Below, piece after piece: positions 1-11,981 of a DNA stretch of 64,000 nucleotides (position 1 is the first letter of the stretch; every line of letters starts with the position of its first letter). This DNA is from Myrmaecium sp. VS I D KN 1 (taxonomy: Eukaryota > Ascomycota > Dothideomycetes > Valsariales > Valsariaceae): contig JADQAV010000008.1 in NCBI GenBank assembly GCA_019775845.1, positions 992,001 through 1,056,000 of the forward strand, read 5' to 3'. A program made the translations under genes and the position numbers. The notes below the pieces were generated by a model. That model made no database searches and was not told the DNA's origin. It was given only the letters and a program-made list of their open reading frames with translations.

Positions 1-321
1 TTGTCGCTCGTCAGTCCGACAGCGTTGAGCGTGCGGGTTTCCTCCGACTGGGTTGAACGGATTCGGGCGCCGTACCGGGGAGGAATTGCCACTGTTTCCC
101 ATATTTTCTCTGGCTCACCCCGTTCCCTGTCCACTGCACACTACATCACTCAGCGGGCGCATACTCTCGCTCTTACGGAGAACCATTCTAACCCAACCTC
201 TAGGTTGATTCCAGGCAGCACTCGTGCAACTCACCAAGCCAACACGATCCGCTGAACAAACCTCCCTCGAACAGGCAGTCGTTTTCCGCATATTGACGGT
301 TTTCGGCCTATCGCCGAAAGC
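1..321. other. upstream region and leader of GLT1
   Basis: This stretch precedes the GLT1 start. Open frames cross it but none resembles a known protein. It probably holds the GLT1 promoter and 5' leader. I found no clear TATA box and no TGACTC-type amino-acid-control motif. Confidence 0.5.
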
Positions 322-3300
322 ATGGGTCGTGTCTCTTTTGCAGTCGAAACCGAAGAACATCACGTCCCGATCGAGGAGGAAGAGCCTCAGGCCAGCGTCT
401 TTCCCTACCAAGATGGACCGGAGAACAAGTCTTGGGCCGGCACTCTGCCGTTGAAGCAGGGTCTCTACGATCCTTCTCTTGAGAAGGATGCGTGTGGTGT
501 AGGCTTCGCTGCGTATGTTCTTACCACTGGAGGTGTTGGAATATACATGTGCTGACCTAATTAGCCACATCAGGGGCAAGGCGAGCCACAAGATTGTCAG
601 CGATGGTATGAGACTACATGTGCCCTGATTGGAGTATGGTTGCTAACTTTCCTCTCTCCAGCCAAAAACCTTCTCTGCAACATGACCCACCGTGGTGCAG
701 TTGGCTCGGACGCTCGCGACGGTGATGGAGCAGGAGTAATGACCTCGATTCCACACAAGTTCTTCGTCAAGAACTTTGAGCGCGAGCAAGGGATCAAGCT
801 CCCGCCGCAAGGGCAATATGCCGCTGGCAACCTTTTCTTCAAACCGGACACGGAGATATTAAAAGAGACGATTGCCACGTTCGAGGAGGTCGCAGACTCA
901 CTTGGTTTGCGAGTGCTTGGTTGGCGTGAGGTGCCGCGGGATTCCACATTGCTCGGGCCCGCCGCGCTTTCCAGAGAACCGATTATCCTACAACCTTTCG
1001 TCGTACTCAGAGACGCGTACGGCGACGGCAACGAGCCGAACGAGAACTTTGCCGAGTTGTATGATGAAGCACACTTCGAGAGGCAATTGTATGTTCTGCG
1101 AAAGCGGGCTACGCATGTGATTGGTCTCCACAACTGGTTCTATCTCTGCTCCTTGAGTAATAAGAACATCGTTTACAAGGGCCAGCTGGCTCCTGTACAG
1201 GTCTATGAATATTACCATGACCTGGTAAACGTAGACTACGAAGGTCACTTTGCGCTTGTGCACTCTCGTTTCTCTACGAATACCTTTCCTTCATGGGACC
1301 GAGCTCAACCCCTTAGATGGGCGGCTCACAACGGTGAGATCAACACCCTGCGTGGCAACAAAAACTGGATGAGGGCTCGTGAAGGGTTCATGAAGTCCGA
1401 CCTGTTTGGTGACGAATTGGATCTCCTGTATCCGATCATTGAAGACGGCGGCTCCGATTCCGCTGCTTTCGACAATGTGCTTGAGCTTCTTACCATCAAC
1501 GGTGTCCTTTCCCTCCCCGAAGCTGTTATGCTTATGGTCCCTGAAGCATGGCAAGGCAACCGTGCCATGGATCCTGCTAAGCAAGCCTTTTACGAATGGG
1601 CTGCTTGCATGATGGAGCCGTGGGACGGACCGGCTCTTTTCACATTCGCGGATGGACGATACTGCGGTGCTAATCTTGATCGTAATGGTCTACGCCCCTG
1701 CAGATACTACATCACCGATGATGACCGTATCGTATGCGCTTCTGAGGTCGGCACGATCCCGATCGATCCCGAGCGCGTTGTCCAAAAGGGCAGGCTTCAG
1801 CCAGGGAGGATGCTTCTCGTCGATACTGTCGCTGGTCGAATTGTCGATGACTCCGAGTTGAAGGAGACCGTATCGAGGCGAAAGGATTTCCGCACCTGGA
1901 TTGAAAAGCATCTCCTTACTCTGCCAACTATCTGCGGTCAGCTATCGGAGAAGGGCGCCTTGACACCGGCCAATGTTACGGAAACCAGGCTCCAGGAAGA
2001 TCCACGTCTGAAGGCGTTTGGGTATTCTCTCGAACAAGTCAGTCTACTGTTGGGGCCTATGGCTGCGGACTCCAAGGAAGCACTTGGCTCTATGGGTAAC
2101 GACGCTCCGCTTGCCTGCCTCGCAACTCAGCCAAGGTTGCTCTATGAGTATTTCCGTCAGCTCTTCGCGCAGGTTACCAATCCCCCCATCGACCCCATTC
2201 GTGAGGCCATTGTTATGTCGCTCGAGGCGTATGTCGGACCCCAAGGAAACCTCCTGGAGATGGAGGAGAGCCAGTGTCATCGTCTTCTGCTACCATCACC
2301 TGTTCTGTCCATCGAAGATTTCAATGGATTGATCAACATGAATCAACTCCATCCGGAGTGGACCGTCAAGACCATCGACATCACTTTCCCGAAGAAGGAT
2401 GGCATTGCGGGTTATATGGATGCTCTTGACAGGATATGCGACGCCGCTACTGAGGCCATCACCAACAACGATAAGATCATTGTCCTCTCCGACCGGGCAA
2501 CTTGCGCGGACCGCGTCCCCGTCTCCGCGCTGCTGGCTACTGGCATGGTGCACCATCATCTTGTCAGGAACAAGTGGCGCGCTCAGGTTGCGCTCATCGT
2601 TGAGACGGGTGAAGCCCGCGAGGTTCACCACATGTGCGTGCTTATCGGTTACGGTGCTGACGCGATTTGCCCTTACCTCGCCATCGAGTGTATCCTGAAG
2701 ATGCACCGCGAAGGTCTCATCCGCAAGAAGCAGCTTACTGCTCAGCAGCTCATTGACAACTACAAGCACTCCTGTGACGGCGGTATCCTCAAGGTCATGA
2801 GCAAAATGGGTATTTCCACCCTTCAGAGTTACAAGGGTGCGCAGATTTTCGAGGCCCTCGGTATCGATGATGCTGTCGTGGATCGCTGCTTCACCGGAAC
2901 CGCAAGTCGGATCAAGGGTATGACTTTCGAGCTCATCGCTCAGGATGCCTTTGCTCTCCACGAGAAGGGCTTTCCTTCCCGCCCCATCGTCGAGGTTCCC
3001 GGTCTGGCTGAAACTGGAGAGTACCACTGGCGAGATGGTGGTGAGCCGCATGTGAACGATCCTACTGCCATTGCGAACATCCAAGATGCTGTTCGAACCA
3101 AGAACGATAAGTCCTACGAGGCGTACTCCATTGCTGAGTACGAGCGCATCAAGGATTGCACCCTACGTGGTCTTCTTGACTTCAACTTCGACGAGCGCAC
3201 CCCCGTGCCTATCGATCAGGTGGAACCGTGGACAGAAATCGTCCGTCGCTTTGTCACCGGTGCTATGTCATACGGCTCCATTTCGATGGAATCCCACTCG

Positions 3301-6300
3301 ACCTTGGCTATCGCGATGAACAGGCTTGGCGGTAAATCGAACACGGGCGAAGGTGGTGAGGATCCGGAGCGTAGTTTGCGGATGGAGAACGGCGACACCA
3401 TGCGCTCAGCCATCAAGCAGGTTGCGTCCGGTCGATTTGGTGTCACCAGTGGCTACCTTGCCGATGCCGATGAGCTACAGATCAAAATGGCCCAGGGTGC
3501 CAAGCCGGGTGAGGGTGGAGAGCTTCCCGGCCACAAGGTCTCCGGCCCCATCGCTAAGACCCGGCATTCAACCCCCGGTGTCGGTTTGATCTCTCCGCCC
3601 CCCCACCACGACATCTACTCGATCGAGGATCTCAAGCAACTGATCTACGACCTCAAATGTTCCAACCCCAGAGCTCGTGTATCGGTCAAGCTTGTCTCCG
3701 AGACTGGTGTGGGAATCGTCGCTTCCGGTGTCGCTAAGGCCAAGGCTGACCACATCCTGATCTCTGGTCACGATGGTGGAACTGGTGCCTCTCGCTGGAC
3801 TGGTATCAAGTACGCTGGTCTTCCCTGGGAACTGGGTCTCGCGGAAACTCACCAGACCCTTGTTCTAAACGACCTTCGTGGTCGCGTCATCGTCCAGACG
3901 GATGGTCAGCTCCGTACTGGCCGCGATGTGGCTATCGCTTGTTTGCTCGGTGCTGAGGAATGGGGTTTTGCCACTACTCCTCTGATTGCCATGGGTTGTA
4001 TTATGATGAGGAAATGGTATGTATCTCTGGCCATTGTGTGTCTACATATGACTGACTTTCGACTCCTAGCCACCTCAACACCTGCCCCGTCGGTATTGCC
4101 ACTCAAGATCCTGAGCTTCGTAAGAAGTTTGTGGGCACTCCCGAGCATGTCATCAACTTCTTCTACTATGTTGCCAACGAGCTGCGTGCGATCATGGCCC
4201 GACTAGGTTTCCGTACTGTCAACGAGATGGTAGGACGCTGCGAAGTCCTGCGCATCCGGGACGACCTACGCACAGCAAAGACAGAGAACATCGATTTATC
4301 GTTGATCCTTACTCCGGCTCACAGTCTGCGCCCCGGCGTTGCGACCTACAATGTTCGCAAGCAGGATCACAAGTTGCACACCCGTTTGGATAACAAGCTC
4401 ATTTCCGAGTCCGAACTGGCTCTCGAAAAGGGATTGCCTACCCGCATCGAGTGCGATATCGTTAATACCGATCGTGCTCTTGGCGCTACTCTGTCTTACC
4501 AGATTTCGAAGAGATACGGTGAAGCTGGCCTTCCTCAGGATACCATTCATGCCAACATCAGAGGTTCCGCGGGCCAGTCTTTTGGTGCATTCCTCGCCCC
4601 GGGTGTCACCCTTGAATTGGAGGGAGATGCCAACGACTATGTGGGCAAGGGCCTGTCTGGTGGTCGCTTGATCATCTACCCGCCTCGCTCCGCCGTCTAC
4701 AAGGCGGAGGAGAACGTCATCATTGGCAACGTCTGTTTGTATGGTGCCACCAGGGGCACCTGCTTCTTCCGTGGAGTTGCCGCGGAACGTTTTGCCGTCC
4801 GTAACTCCGGTGCCACTGCTGTCGTCGAGGGTGTCGGTGACCACGGTTGCGAATACATGACTGGTGGTCGCGTCCTCATTCTTGGATCTACTGGTCGAAA
4901 CTTCGCTGCCGGTATGTCTGGTGGTATCGCTTACGTTCTCGACATGTATCACGATTTTGAAGGCAAGGTCAACCAAGAAATGGTTGAGCTGTCCGGTTTG
5001 GAGGACCCGCAAGAGATTGCGTTCGTCCGCGGTCTCATTGAAGATCACCACCATTACACCGGCTCGGAGCTGGCCGCTCGCATTCTCCTTGACTTCAGTC
5101 GCGCTCTGCCTCGTTTTGTCAAGGTCCTGCCCACTGACTACAAGCGCGTCATGGAAGAGGAGGCCAAGAAAGCTGCTGAAGCTAAGAAGGCTGCTTACCC
5201 TCTGCCTATCCTTCCTGGTAACCCTGTCCGTGTTGCGCACGAAGAGTCCAAGAAGAAGGAGCACGAGCACCAGGAGAAGGAGAAGAAGAAGAATGACCTT
5301 CTTGACATTGAAGAGAGCATTGGCGATGCCAAGGCCGAAAAGAAACGCTCCGCTCTTGTGCTCGACAAGACCAGAGGCTTCAAGCTGTATCAGCGCCGCG
5401 CGGAAAAGTATAGGAACCCGAAAACCCGTACTCGCGATTGGCAAGAGCTATCGACTCGGCTGAACGAAGACGAACTCAAGTTCCAGACTGCACGCTGCAT
5501 GGACTGTGGCGTTCCCTTCTGCCAGTCCGACACCGGGTGCCCCATTTCCAATATCATTCCCAAGTGGAATGAGCTTGTCTTCCAAGGCCAGTGGAGAGAT
5601 GCTCTCAACAGGCTTCTGATGACCAACAACTTCCCTGAATTCACTGGTCGTGTCTGTCCTGCTCCTTGCGAAGGTGCTTGCGTGCTGGGTATCAATGAAG
5701 ATCCTGTGGGTATTAAATCCGTCGAGTGTGCCATCATTGACCGGGGCTTCGAGATGGGTTGGATGGTTCCCTCTCCTCCAAAGTTCCGCACTGGAAAGAC
5801 CGTTGCCATCATTGGTTCGGGACCTGCGGGCCTGGCTGCTGCCGATCAGCTCAACAAGGCTGGCCACTCGGTTACTGTATACGAGCGTGCCGACCGTATC
5901 GGCGGTCTTTTGATGTATGGTATTCCTAACATGAAGCTGGACAAGAGGATTGTGCAGCGCCGCGTGGACTTCCTCGCTGCGGAGGGTATCAAGTTCAAGG
6001 CTGGTGTTGCTGTCGGAGAAGGGGATGTCACCCTTGACTCCCTCCGCGCTAGCAACGATGCTGTTGTCCTTGCGACCGGTTCTACCGTTGCTCGTGACTT
6101 GCCCATCCCTAACCGCAACCTTAACGGCATTCATTTTGCCATGGAGTTCCTGCACAAGAACACCAAGTCTCTCCTGGATTCCAACCTTGCTGATGGTTCC
6201 TACATCTCTGCTAAGGACAAACATGTTGTTGTCATCGGTGGCGGTGACACTGGTAACGACTGCATTGGCACTTCCGTCCGTCACGGTGCTAAGTCCGTCG

Positions 6301-6917
6301 TCAACTTCGAGCTTCTGCCGCAGCCTCCGGTCGAGCGTGCGCGTGATAACCCGTGGCCTCAGTGGCCTCGTATCTACCGCGTAGACTACGGTCACTCCGA
6401 GGTCAAGACCCACATGGGGAAGGATCCTCGCGAGTACTGCGTCATGTCCAAGGAGTTCGTCGACGACGGCAACGGCAACGTCAAGGGCATCAAGACTGTC
6501 CGCGTCGAGTGGACCAAGAGCGCTACTGGTGGCTGGGATATGAAGCAAGTCGAGGGCAGTGAGCAGTACTTTGAGGCGGACCTTGTCCTTCTTTCCATGG
6601 GTTTCCTAGGTCCGGAGGACCGAGTCCTCGGTAACGAGATTGAGAAGGATGGCCGCAAGAACGTCAAAACCACCCCGGGCCACTACAACACCAACCTCCC
6701 GGGCGTGTTTGCCGCTGGTGACTGCCGCCGCGGTCAGTCTCTGATCGTCTGGGGCATCAACGAGGGCCGCATGGCCGCGCGCGACGTCGACGCCTACCTC
6801 ATGGGCATGCCGTCGCAGCTTCCCGTCACGGGCGGCATCGTCAAGCGTCCCCCTTACGAGCTGCTTCACAAGGTCGAGGGAGCTCCCGGCGAGCTCCTCG
6901 CCGCCGCCGCCGCTTAG
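322..6917 (+). CDS. GLT1: NADH-dependent glutamate synthase (GOGAT), fused large and small subunits
   Basis: Makes two glutamates from glutamine and 2-oxoglutarate using NADH, in the GS/GOGAT route of ammonium assimilation. Exons 322-512, 565-605, 662-4016 and 4070-6917 give 2144 aa, the usual length of the fused fungal enzyme. A propeptide of about 57 residues ends before DACGVGF, whose Cys58 would be the N-terminal nucleophile of the glutaminase domain after processing. Then follow the central and FMN-binding domains (GHDGGTGAS), the 3Fe-4S motif C1190-x5-C1196-x4-C1201, the GxGxG beta-helix domain, a charged Lys/Glu linker, and the small-subunit part with two 4Fe-4S Cys clusters ([18 protein letters not shown]) and two dinucleotide folds ([18 protein letters not shown]). 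The third intron splits the codon of Cys1196. The first Met that reaches the propeptide in frame was taken as start. Confidence 0.97.
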
Positions 6918-7817
6918 AGAGATGACGCTGCTCGCTCACTCGAACTTCTTCTCTTGCACGCCTTCCCATTCTTCCTTCCCTTCACCAGATTTTAGATACC
7001 CATATTTCCACGCATGACGACGACGATTTAGACGATCACGGGTGATGAGATGTTGGATGGAAAGAGAGAGATACAGATGAGACGAGACGAAGGAAAGAGG
7101 AAAAAGAATTCAAGAGGCGGTTGTTTTGCCTATAGAGAGCGATGCAGAATGATGATAAGTGTGGGATATGTTATGTACAATGCTTCTTCATGTGCTGGAG
7201 CATTTGGATCTTTCACATATTTGTTTTGATGTTGTATGTTATTTTTTTATTTTTTTGGTTTCCGGTTTTCTATCATCTTCCTATTTCGTTCCTCACGCTA
7301 CGCAGAAAAAGCATTGATCTGTCTCTATTTCTTTCCCTTCTTCTATATATATTGTATATAGCAATACTACTCATGTTTAAACGTCGCCTTTTCCTCCACA
7401 TAAGCCGAAGTGCCTTCTCTTCTAAGCGTGGGCATTTATCTTCCAAAAAAGGAGAAAAAAAAAGCGGATGCGTCTTTATTTATCGATCATGCCACTCTTA
7501 TTCTCACTCTGTACATTTCAAGCGGGACGGTAAAATATCATGTCATTTATACGTGAATAAGTATTTGATTTTTTGAGGGGGAATTAAATATACAGGTTCC
7601 CTCGCTTTGATCTGTCGCTATGTATGTATGTACGCTCGCGAGCGGTTATTGGATGGGCATGCATCGTTCGGTGTATGTACTATTACATCCCTTGTATCTT
7701 TCTGTCGTTCTCTCTTGATTTCGTGATCGCTCTGCGACTTCTGTCTGTTCTCTAAGGCAACAGGCCTTTCTGAATGCACATATGCGGTCTTCTGCGGAAT
7801 GTCCATATCCACTTTGC
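6918..7817. other. 3' region of GLT1 and convergent spacer
   Basis: AT-rich, T-rich sequence between two converging genes. It probably holds both 3' UTRs. A 144-codon open frame at 7142-7576 is Phe/Leu/Ser rich, lies in the T-rich tract and matches nothing I know, so it was not called. A short ATGT repeat lies near 7620-7632. Confidence 0.5.
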
Positions 7818-8432
7818 TCACAGATCCCACAGCTCCCGCTCATCTCCCTGATCATCTTCGGAGTCGCCATCTTCGGGAGGGTCAGCCGCCGCCGCCTCAT
7901 GCGCAGCATTGCGGCCATTCTTCTTTCCTACACTCCTCCACCACTCGAGCCACCGCTCCACGAGATCCTCCGACCCTTCCTCTTCTCCTTCTTCTCCCTC
8001 CTCCTGATCCGGTCCCCACTCCCGCTCCTTCTCTTGCGCGCGATGCGCGCGGTGGGGCAGGATGTGCTCGAGGAACCAGGGCGAGAGGGTGGGGGCAGCG
8101 GCTGCCTTGCTGTCGCCGTCGTCGTCGGCGCCGCCGATCTTGCGGTCGGCCTCCACGGCCGCGACGGCGGCTTCGATCTCGGCCTCGATGGAGGCGACAA
8201 GGTCGGTGGCGGGCTGGGACATAAGGATGGTAGTGGGGATGGGCTGGCGGTGGCGGATGAGGGAGCGGATGGCGCGGGCGTCGAGGGAGGTGGTCGTTGA
8301 CGGTGTCGATGTGGATGTTGAGGTGGGAGTTGGTGTTGGTGTGGGGAGAGCAACGACGGTGGAGGCGAGGAAGTGGAGGGTGAGAAGGAGGAGGGTGAGG
8401 GCGGTTGGCCTTGCTGCTGTTACGCTGCGCAT
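7818..8432 (-). CDS. hypothetical secreted acidic protein, 204 aa
   Basis: Not recognised. A single-exon frame encodes 204 aa. The N-terminus has basic residues followed by a Leu-rich hydrophobic core (LTLLLLTLHFLASTVVA), a convincing signal peptide with likely cleavage near residue 28. A Thr/Pro/Ser tract follows (PTPTPTPTSTSTSTPSTTT) that could be O-glycosylated. The rest is Ala/Glu rich, with a glutamate stretch (EEGEEGEEEGSEDLVERW), and has no cysteine, so it is unlike a disulfide-bonded effector. The G+C-rich frame is open on several strands here, which lowers certainty. It converges on GLT1 and diverges from APC15. Confidence 0.55.
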   Translation of the reverse strand: MRSVTAARPTALTLLLLTLHFLASTVVALPTPTPTPTSTSTSTPSTTTSLDARAIRSLIRHRQPIPTTILMSQPATDLVASIEAEIEAAVAAVEADRKIGGADDDGDSKAAAAPTLSPWFLEHILPHRAHRAQEKEREWGPDQEEGEEGEEEGSEDLVERWLEWWRSVGKKNGRNAAHEAAAADPPEDGDSEDDQGDERELWDL

Positions 8433-9411
8433 GGTGATGTGGTTGTGATTCTTCTGCCTCTTTTGCTGACTGTTCGACGTGACTAGTTTACCGATCTCCG
8501 TTCTCCGGATGGAGAGGGTTGGTGATGGACAACTTCCTTAGGGTAAGTAGGTCGTTCCTGTTGCGTGGACGGTGAGGTCGTGACGGGAAGTTGCTTCTGG
8601 ACCGACGTGACCGTGCAACGACGGATGATCCGTGAGAGATAAAGAAAGACAGAGGGTGTTCGTTGCTCTTAATTGCCGTGCGGACGAGGGGCGGCCTTCG
8701 TTGATGTGTGGGAGAGGAAGCTTTGTCGAAGACCAAATGCAGGGACTGAAGCTTTGGAGCTTCACAGCAGCGTTCCGTAGACTTTTAACGTTTTCACTTT
8801 GACGCAATAAAGTCAAATGGTTCCCGGAAGCGCAGGGCTGACGCGGCGACTCTCCTTGGAACGGATTGAGGAAGTTGGGTCCCAAGTCAGACGGCGAGTT
8901 GGCGGATACGAAGGTGAGCGTTAATCCAGGAAGCGTTTCGTAAAGGTAGTGCAGGGCGACGGAGGGAAATTATTTTAGGGGACCGTTGGGGGCGGAGTGC
9001 CTCGATCCGTCGACGCGTGTGACCGGCGGGACGGTTGGGGTTGTACGGCGGAGGAGAAGATGTGGTGAGAAGTAGGAGGCTGAGGAAGGCGGGATGACTG
9101 AGAAAGAGAGGGAGAGAGAAAGACAGACGGAGAGTGAATTAAGGTGAGAGGAGGGAAAGGAAGAAGAATGGCCGGCTGAAGGAAAAGGATGAGACAAGGA
9201 GTCTGTGGAGGTGGAGGTGGAAGATAATGAGGATGAGGAGGAAGATGATGTCAGGGTGTGTGTATAGCGAGAGCGAGAGCGAGTTGCGGGTGTTTACAGC
9301 GACTGTGAGCACCGTGACGGAACGGGTCCGCTAGTGCCTGAGGTATTTCTGTCGAGCGGCGGCTAGTTGCCTTAGCGGTGACCGCAAAACCGGATTGATG
9401 AAACCGGGGGA

Positions 9412-9457
9412 AAAGAGGAGAAGAGGAGGAGAGGAGGAGAGGAGGAGAGGAGGAGAT
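9412..9457. repeat. purine microsatellite (GGAGGAGA-type)
   Basis: Imperfect tandem of GAGGAGGA units on the + strand, entirely purine. It lies between two divergent genes and could form a polypurine nucleosome-poor tract. No coding role is visible. Confidence 0.8.
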
Positions 9458-9648
9458 GAGAGATGAATAGGTGAGGTAGTAGTTAGATCTCTTCCTCTCC
9501 AACGGTAGTAATCAATTCACAGACGATCAATGAATGGAAGGGACAAGTTAACTGGCTGGCCGTTGATTGCGGAGAGAGAGGACGGGAGTGAATGGAGAGC
9601 AAAGAATGGGAGGAGAATGGGAGAAAGGGAAGGGGATTGGTTCTTAGT

Positions 9649-9656
9649 TATATAAA
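9649..9656 (+). promoter_or_regulatory. TATA-like box, candidate core promoter of APC15
   Basis: The sequence TATATAAA lies about 500 bases upstream of the APC15 start. It is followed by pyrimidine-rich sequence of the kind common at fungal transcription starts. Position and orientation fit APC15 with a leader of roughly 450 bases; this is inference only. Confidence 0.35.
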
Positions 9657-10151
9657 TCTACTACCTTACTCTATCCACCATCACATGAATCCCGATCCCC
9701 CAGAAGAGAAAGAGCTGGAGAGAAAGAGAGGAGCACCAAGAGAGAGAGGGCAAGACTGCGTCGTCCCTTCCGTTCGCAGCGTCCACCCCACGCCTCAGCC
9801 GCGCGCACTCCCATTGGTCCGTCCGTCCCTTGCATTCGCCTAACCTGAGGCTGCACATCATCGCTTGCCTGCTGGCCCTTGCTGGCTCTTGCTGGCCCTG
9901 GCTGGTCCGACTCCACCCGTCCACCCCGGTCCCACCCCATCCAAGCCCATCCAACCTCCACACCCAAACAAAACACCCACGTTCCCCGACCCCATCCACA
10001 TCCGCTTCTTCTCCCCTTCACGTTATCCACTCGACTTGGCGTCCATACTACTTTGCCCGTCATACCACGTTCTTCAACTGTACAGGTTTCAATCACACAG
10101 TTCACATACCATCATCCTACACCACCCGAGGCGGGTGGACACAGCCAAGCC

Positions 10152-11146
10152 ATGCTGTCACTGCCCATCATCGTCCCCAGAGCCGTACGTTCGTTCCACT
10201 ACCTACTCACTCCCCCCATTCCCTGTTTCGCGCGCAACGTCCCCACTCCCGCCTATCAACCCACCATCCCCTCAACTTTATCCTTCATCCCTCAACCCAC
10301 ACCTACACACACTGCACCCACCTCTTTCCAACTCCACCCGCATTCGCTCACAGCCGATCCTCCCAAGTCAATCACGATGCCGGAACAAGGCAACTCACTC
10401 CCGCTTATTCACACACCCACTCACATCCATACAGGACCCGACTTTCTGGCACACCCCTTCCTCCCGGACGGGTTACAGCTACCTCGACCCCGAAAGCAGC
10501 AGCTCCTCACAACACCAGCAGCATCAGCAACAACAACAACAACAACACCAGCAAAACCAACCTCCCCGCCGTCCCACCAACGGCAGCCTCCCCAACCATC
10601 ACCATGACCCGTACCACCAACGACACAGCAACAGCACCACCAGCACCCCCCTCACCCTCCTCCTCGCCGACGAAACCAGCATCCGCCAGCGCAAAGCGAA
10701 CGTGCGTCGGTTCGGCGCGGGCTGGATCCGCCCGCCCGGCGTCGCCAAGACCTACCAGGCCACCGTGGACGAGCAGGCGGAGCGGGAGGAGCAGGAGCTG
10801 CTGGCGCGGCGGGAGCAGGCCCTGCTTGATCTGCAGGCCGCGCAGGATGCGGAGGAGGCGGCGGCGGCGGCGCGGTTGAGGGATGAGGAGCAGGAGGAGG
10901 AGGGCTTGGTGGGAGGTGAGGTGGGGGAACGGGATTTGGATGATGAGGTGCCGGAGGCGGTGGGGAGTGAGAGTGGGAGTGAGAGCGGAAGCGAGAGCGG
11001 AAGTGAAAGCGAAAGTGAAAGCGAAAGTGGGAGCGCAAACGAAGACGAAGAAGAAGAAGTCACCGGCAGCATAGCGATGGACGCCGACGCCGACGCCACC
11101 GAAGTCACCTTCAACGAAGACTCCCTCCTCGAAGGCTCCACCGTCC

Positions 11147-11178
<32 letters not shown>

Positions 11179-11670
11179 GAGGAGGTCGCCGCCCTGCTCG
11201 CCGCCGAAGAAGCCGAGATGGCCGGCCTCCGCCAGGACGAGCGCGACCTCGATCTCGACCTGGATGTCGATCTGGACGACGACATCCCCGAAGCCGGCAG
11301 CTACCAGCACACCGACACCGAGGCGGAAGATGAGTCGACCACCGGCTTTGATCTGGCTAGCGGCAGCGGCAGCGGTGGCGCGAGTGCGTTGTTCGGCGGC
11401 CCGCTGCCGCCACCGTTGACGTTGTCTGCTGTGGGCAGTGGAGGACATCGACCGCCGCAGCGGCGTCGGCGCGTGCTGGAGAGGAGTCTGTTGAGTATTG
11501 ATGGGGCGAGCTCGTTTTTACTTGCTGGTGGTGGTGATGGTGGTGATGGCGGTGAGGCGGATGGGGATAGCTCGTTTTTGGCGAGTAGTCCGGTGATGAG
11601 GCGGCAGCGGCCTGGTGGAGGCGGGAATGGGGATCCGGCACGAGCGTGGGGAAGGCATCAGCAGCAGTAG
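10152..11670 (+). CDS. APC15: anaphase-promoting complex subunit Apc15 (Mnd2 family)
   Basis: Small APC/C subunit that helps turn over Cdc20 in the spindle checkpoint. Exons 10152-10184 and 10435-11670 give 422 aa. The first exon codes only 11 residues (MLSLPIIVPRA) and continues in phase across a 250-bp intron into DPTFWHTPSS; this LPII...FWHTP start is the family's conserved N-terminus. The second conserved block lies near residues 89-125, with RRFGAGWIRPPGVAKT, the hallmark of fungal Apc15. Between them is a polyQ tract, and after it a long, very acidic, disordered tail with Ser-Glu-Ser-Gly repeats and a His-Asp repeat coded at about 11147-11180. The core makes the family call strong; the tail looks expanded. 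It converges on BET1. Confidence 0.88.
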
Positions 11671-11928
11671 TGAGGGAGGAGGGAGGAGCAAGGAGATAGA
11701 GAGAGAGAGACGGATATACCTATTGATCCCCTCTGTTTTTCCCCTTTGTAGAAACAAAGAGAAATAGTTTACAGAGTTAAAGAAACGAGGGAAGAGAGTC
11801 CTTGAGTAGAAAAGAAGAAAAAAGCCTGAGTATATGTACTTGAGCACAACACGGTATATAAGTTAAGGTATCATCATCCATCATCCAGGGGTACCCCCAT
11901 TCCCGCTCCTCCACACCCCCTCCTTCCC

Positions 11929-11980
11929 CTTCTATCTCCTCACCCCCTCCCCCTTCTATCTCCTCACCCCCTCCCCCTTC
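11929..11980. repeat. 24-bp tandem repeat, two copies
   Basis: A pyrimidine-rich 24-bp unit beginning CTTCTATCTCCTCACC is repeated from 11929 and 11953, with four bases of a third copy, ending two bases before the BET1 stop codon. It lies in the 3' UTR of BET1. Confidence 0.85.
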
Positions 11981-11981
11981 C

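Larger units (their letters stand above)
8433..10151. other. long divergent intergenic region
   Basis: About 1.7 kb between the divergent secreted-protein gene and APC15. It holds a purine microsatellite (about 9412-9457), GAGAGC repeats near 9265-9285, and a TATA-like site at 9649-9656. Open frames here are low in complexity and overlap on both strands; none is supported. Confidence 0.5.

Noticed and set aside
4296-5444. 382-codon - frame antisense to GLT1
   Set aside because: A shadow of codon bias in a strongly coding region; GLT1 is unmistakable on the + strand.
7142-7576. 144-codon + frame downstream of GLT1
   Set aside because: Phe/Leu/Ser-rich translation of a T-rich 3' region with no membrane-protein topology that makes sense; judged 3' UTR.
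10507-11448. 313-codon - frame antisense to APC15
   Set aside because: It arises from the repeat-rich acidic coding sequence on the other strand.
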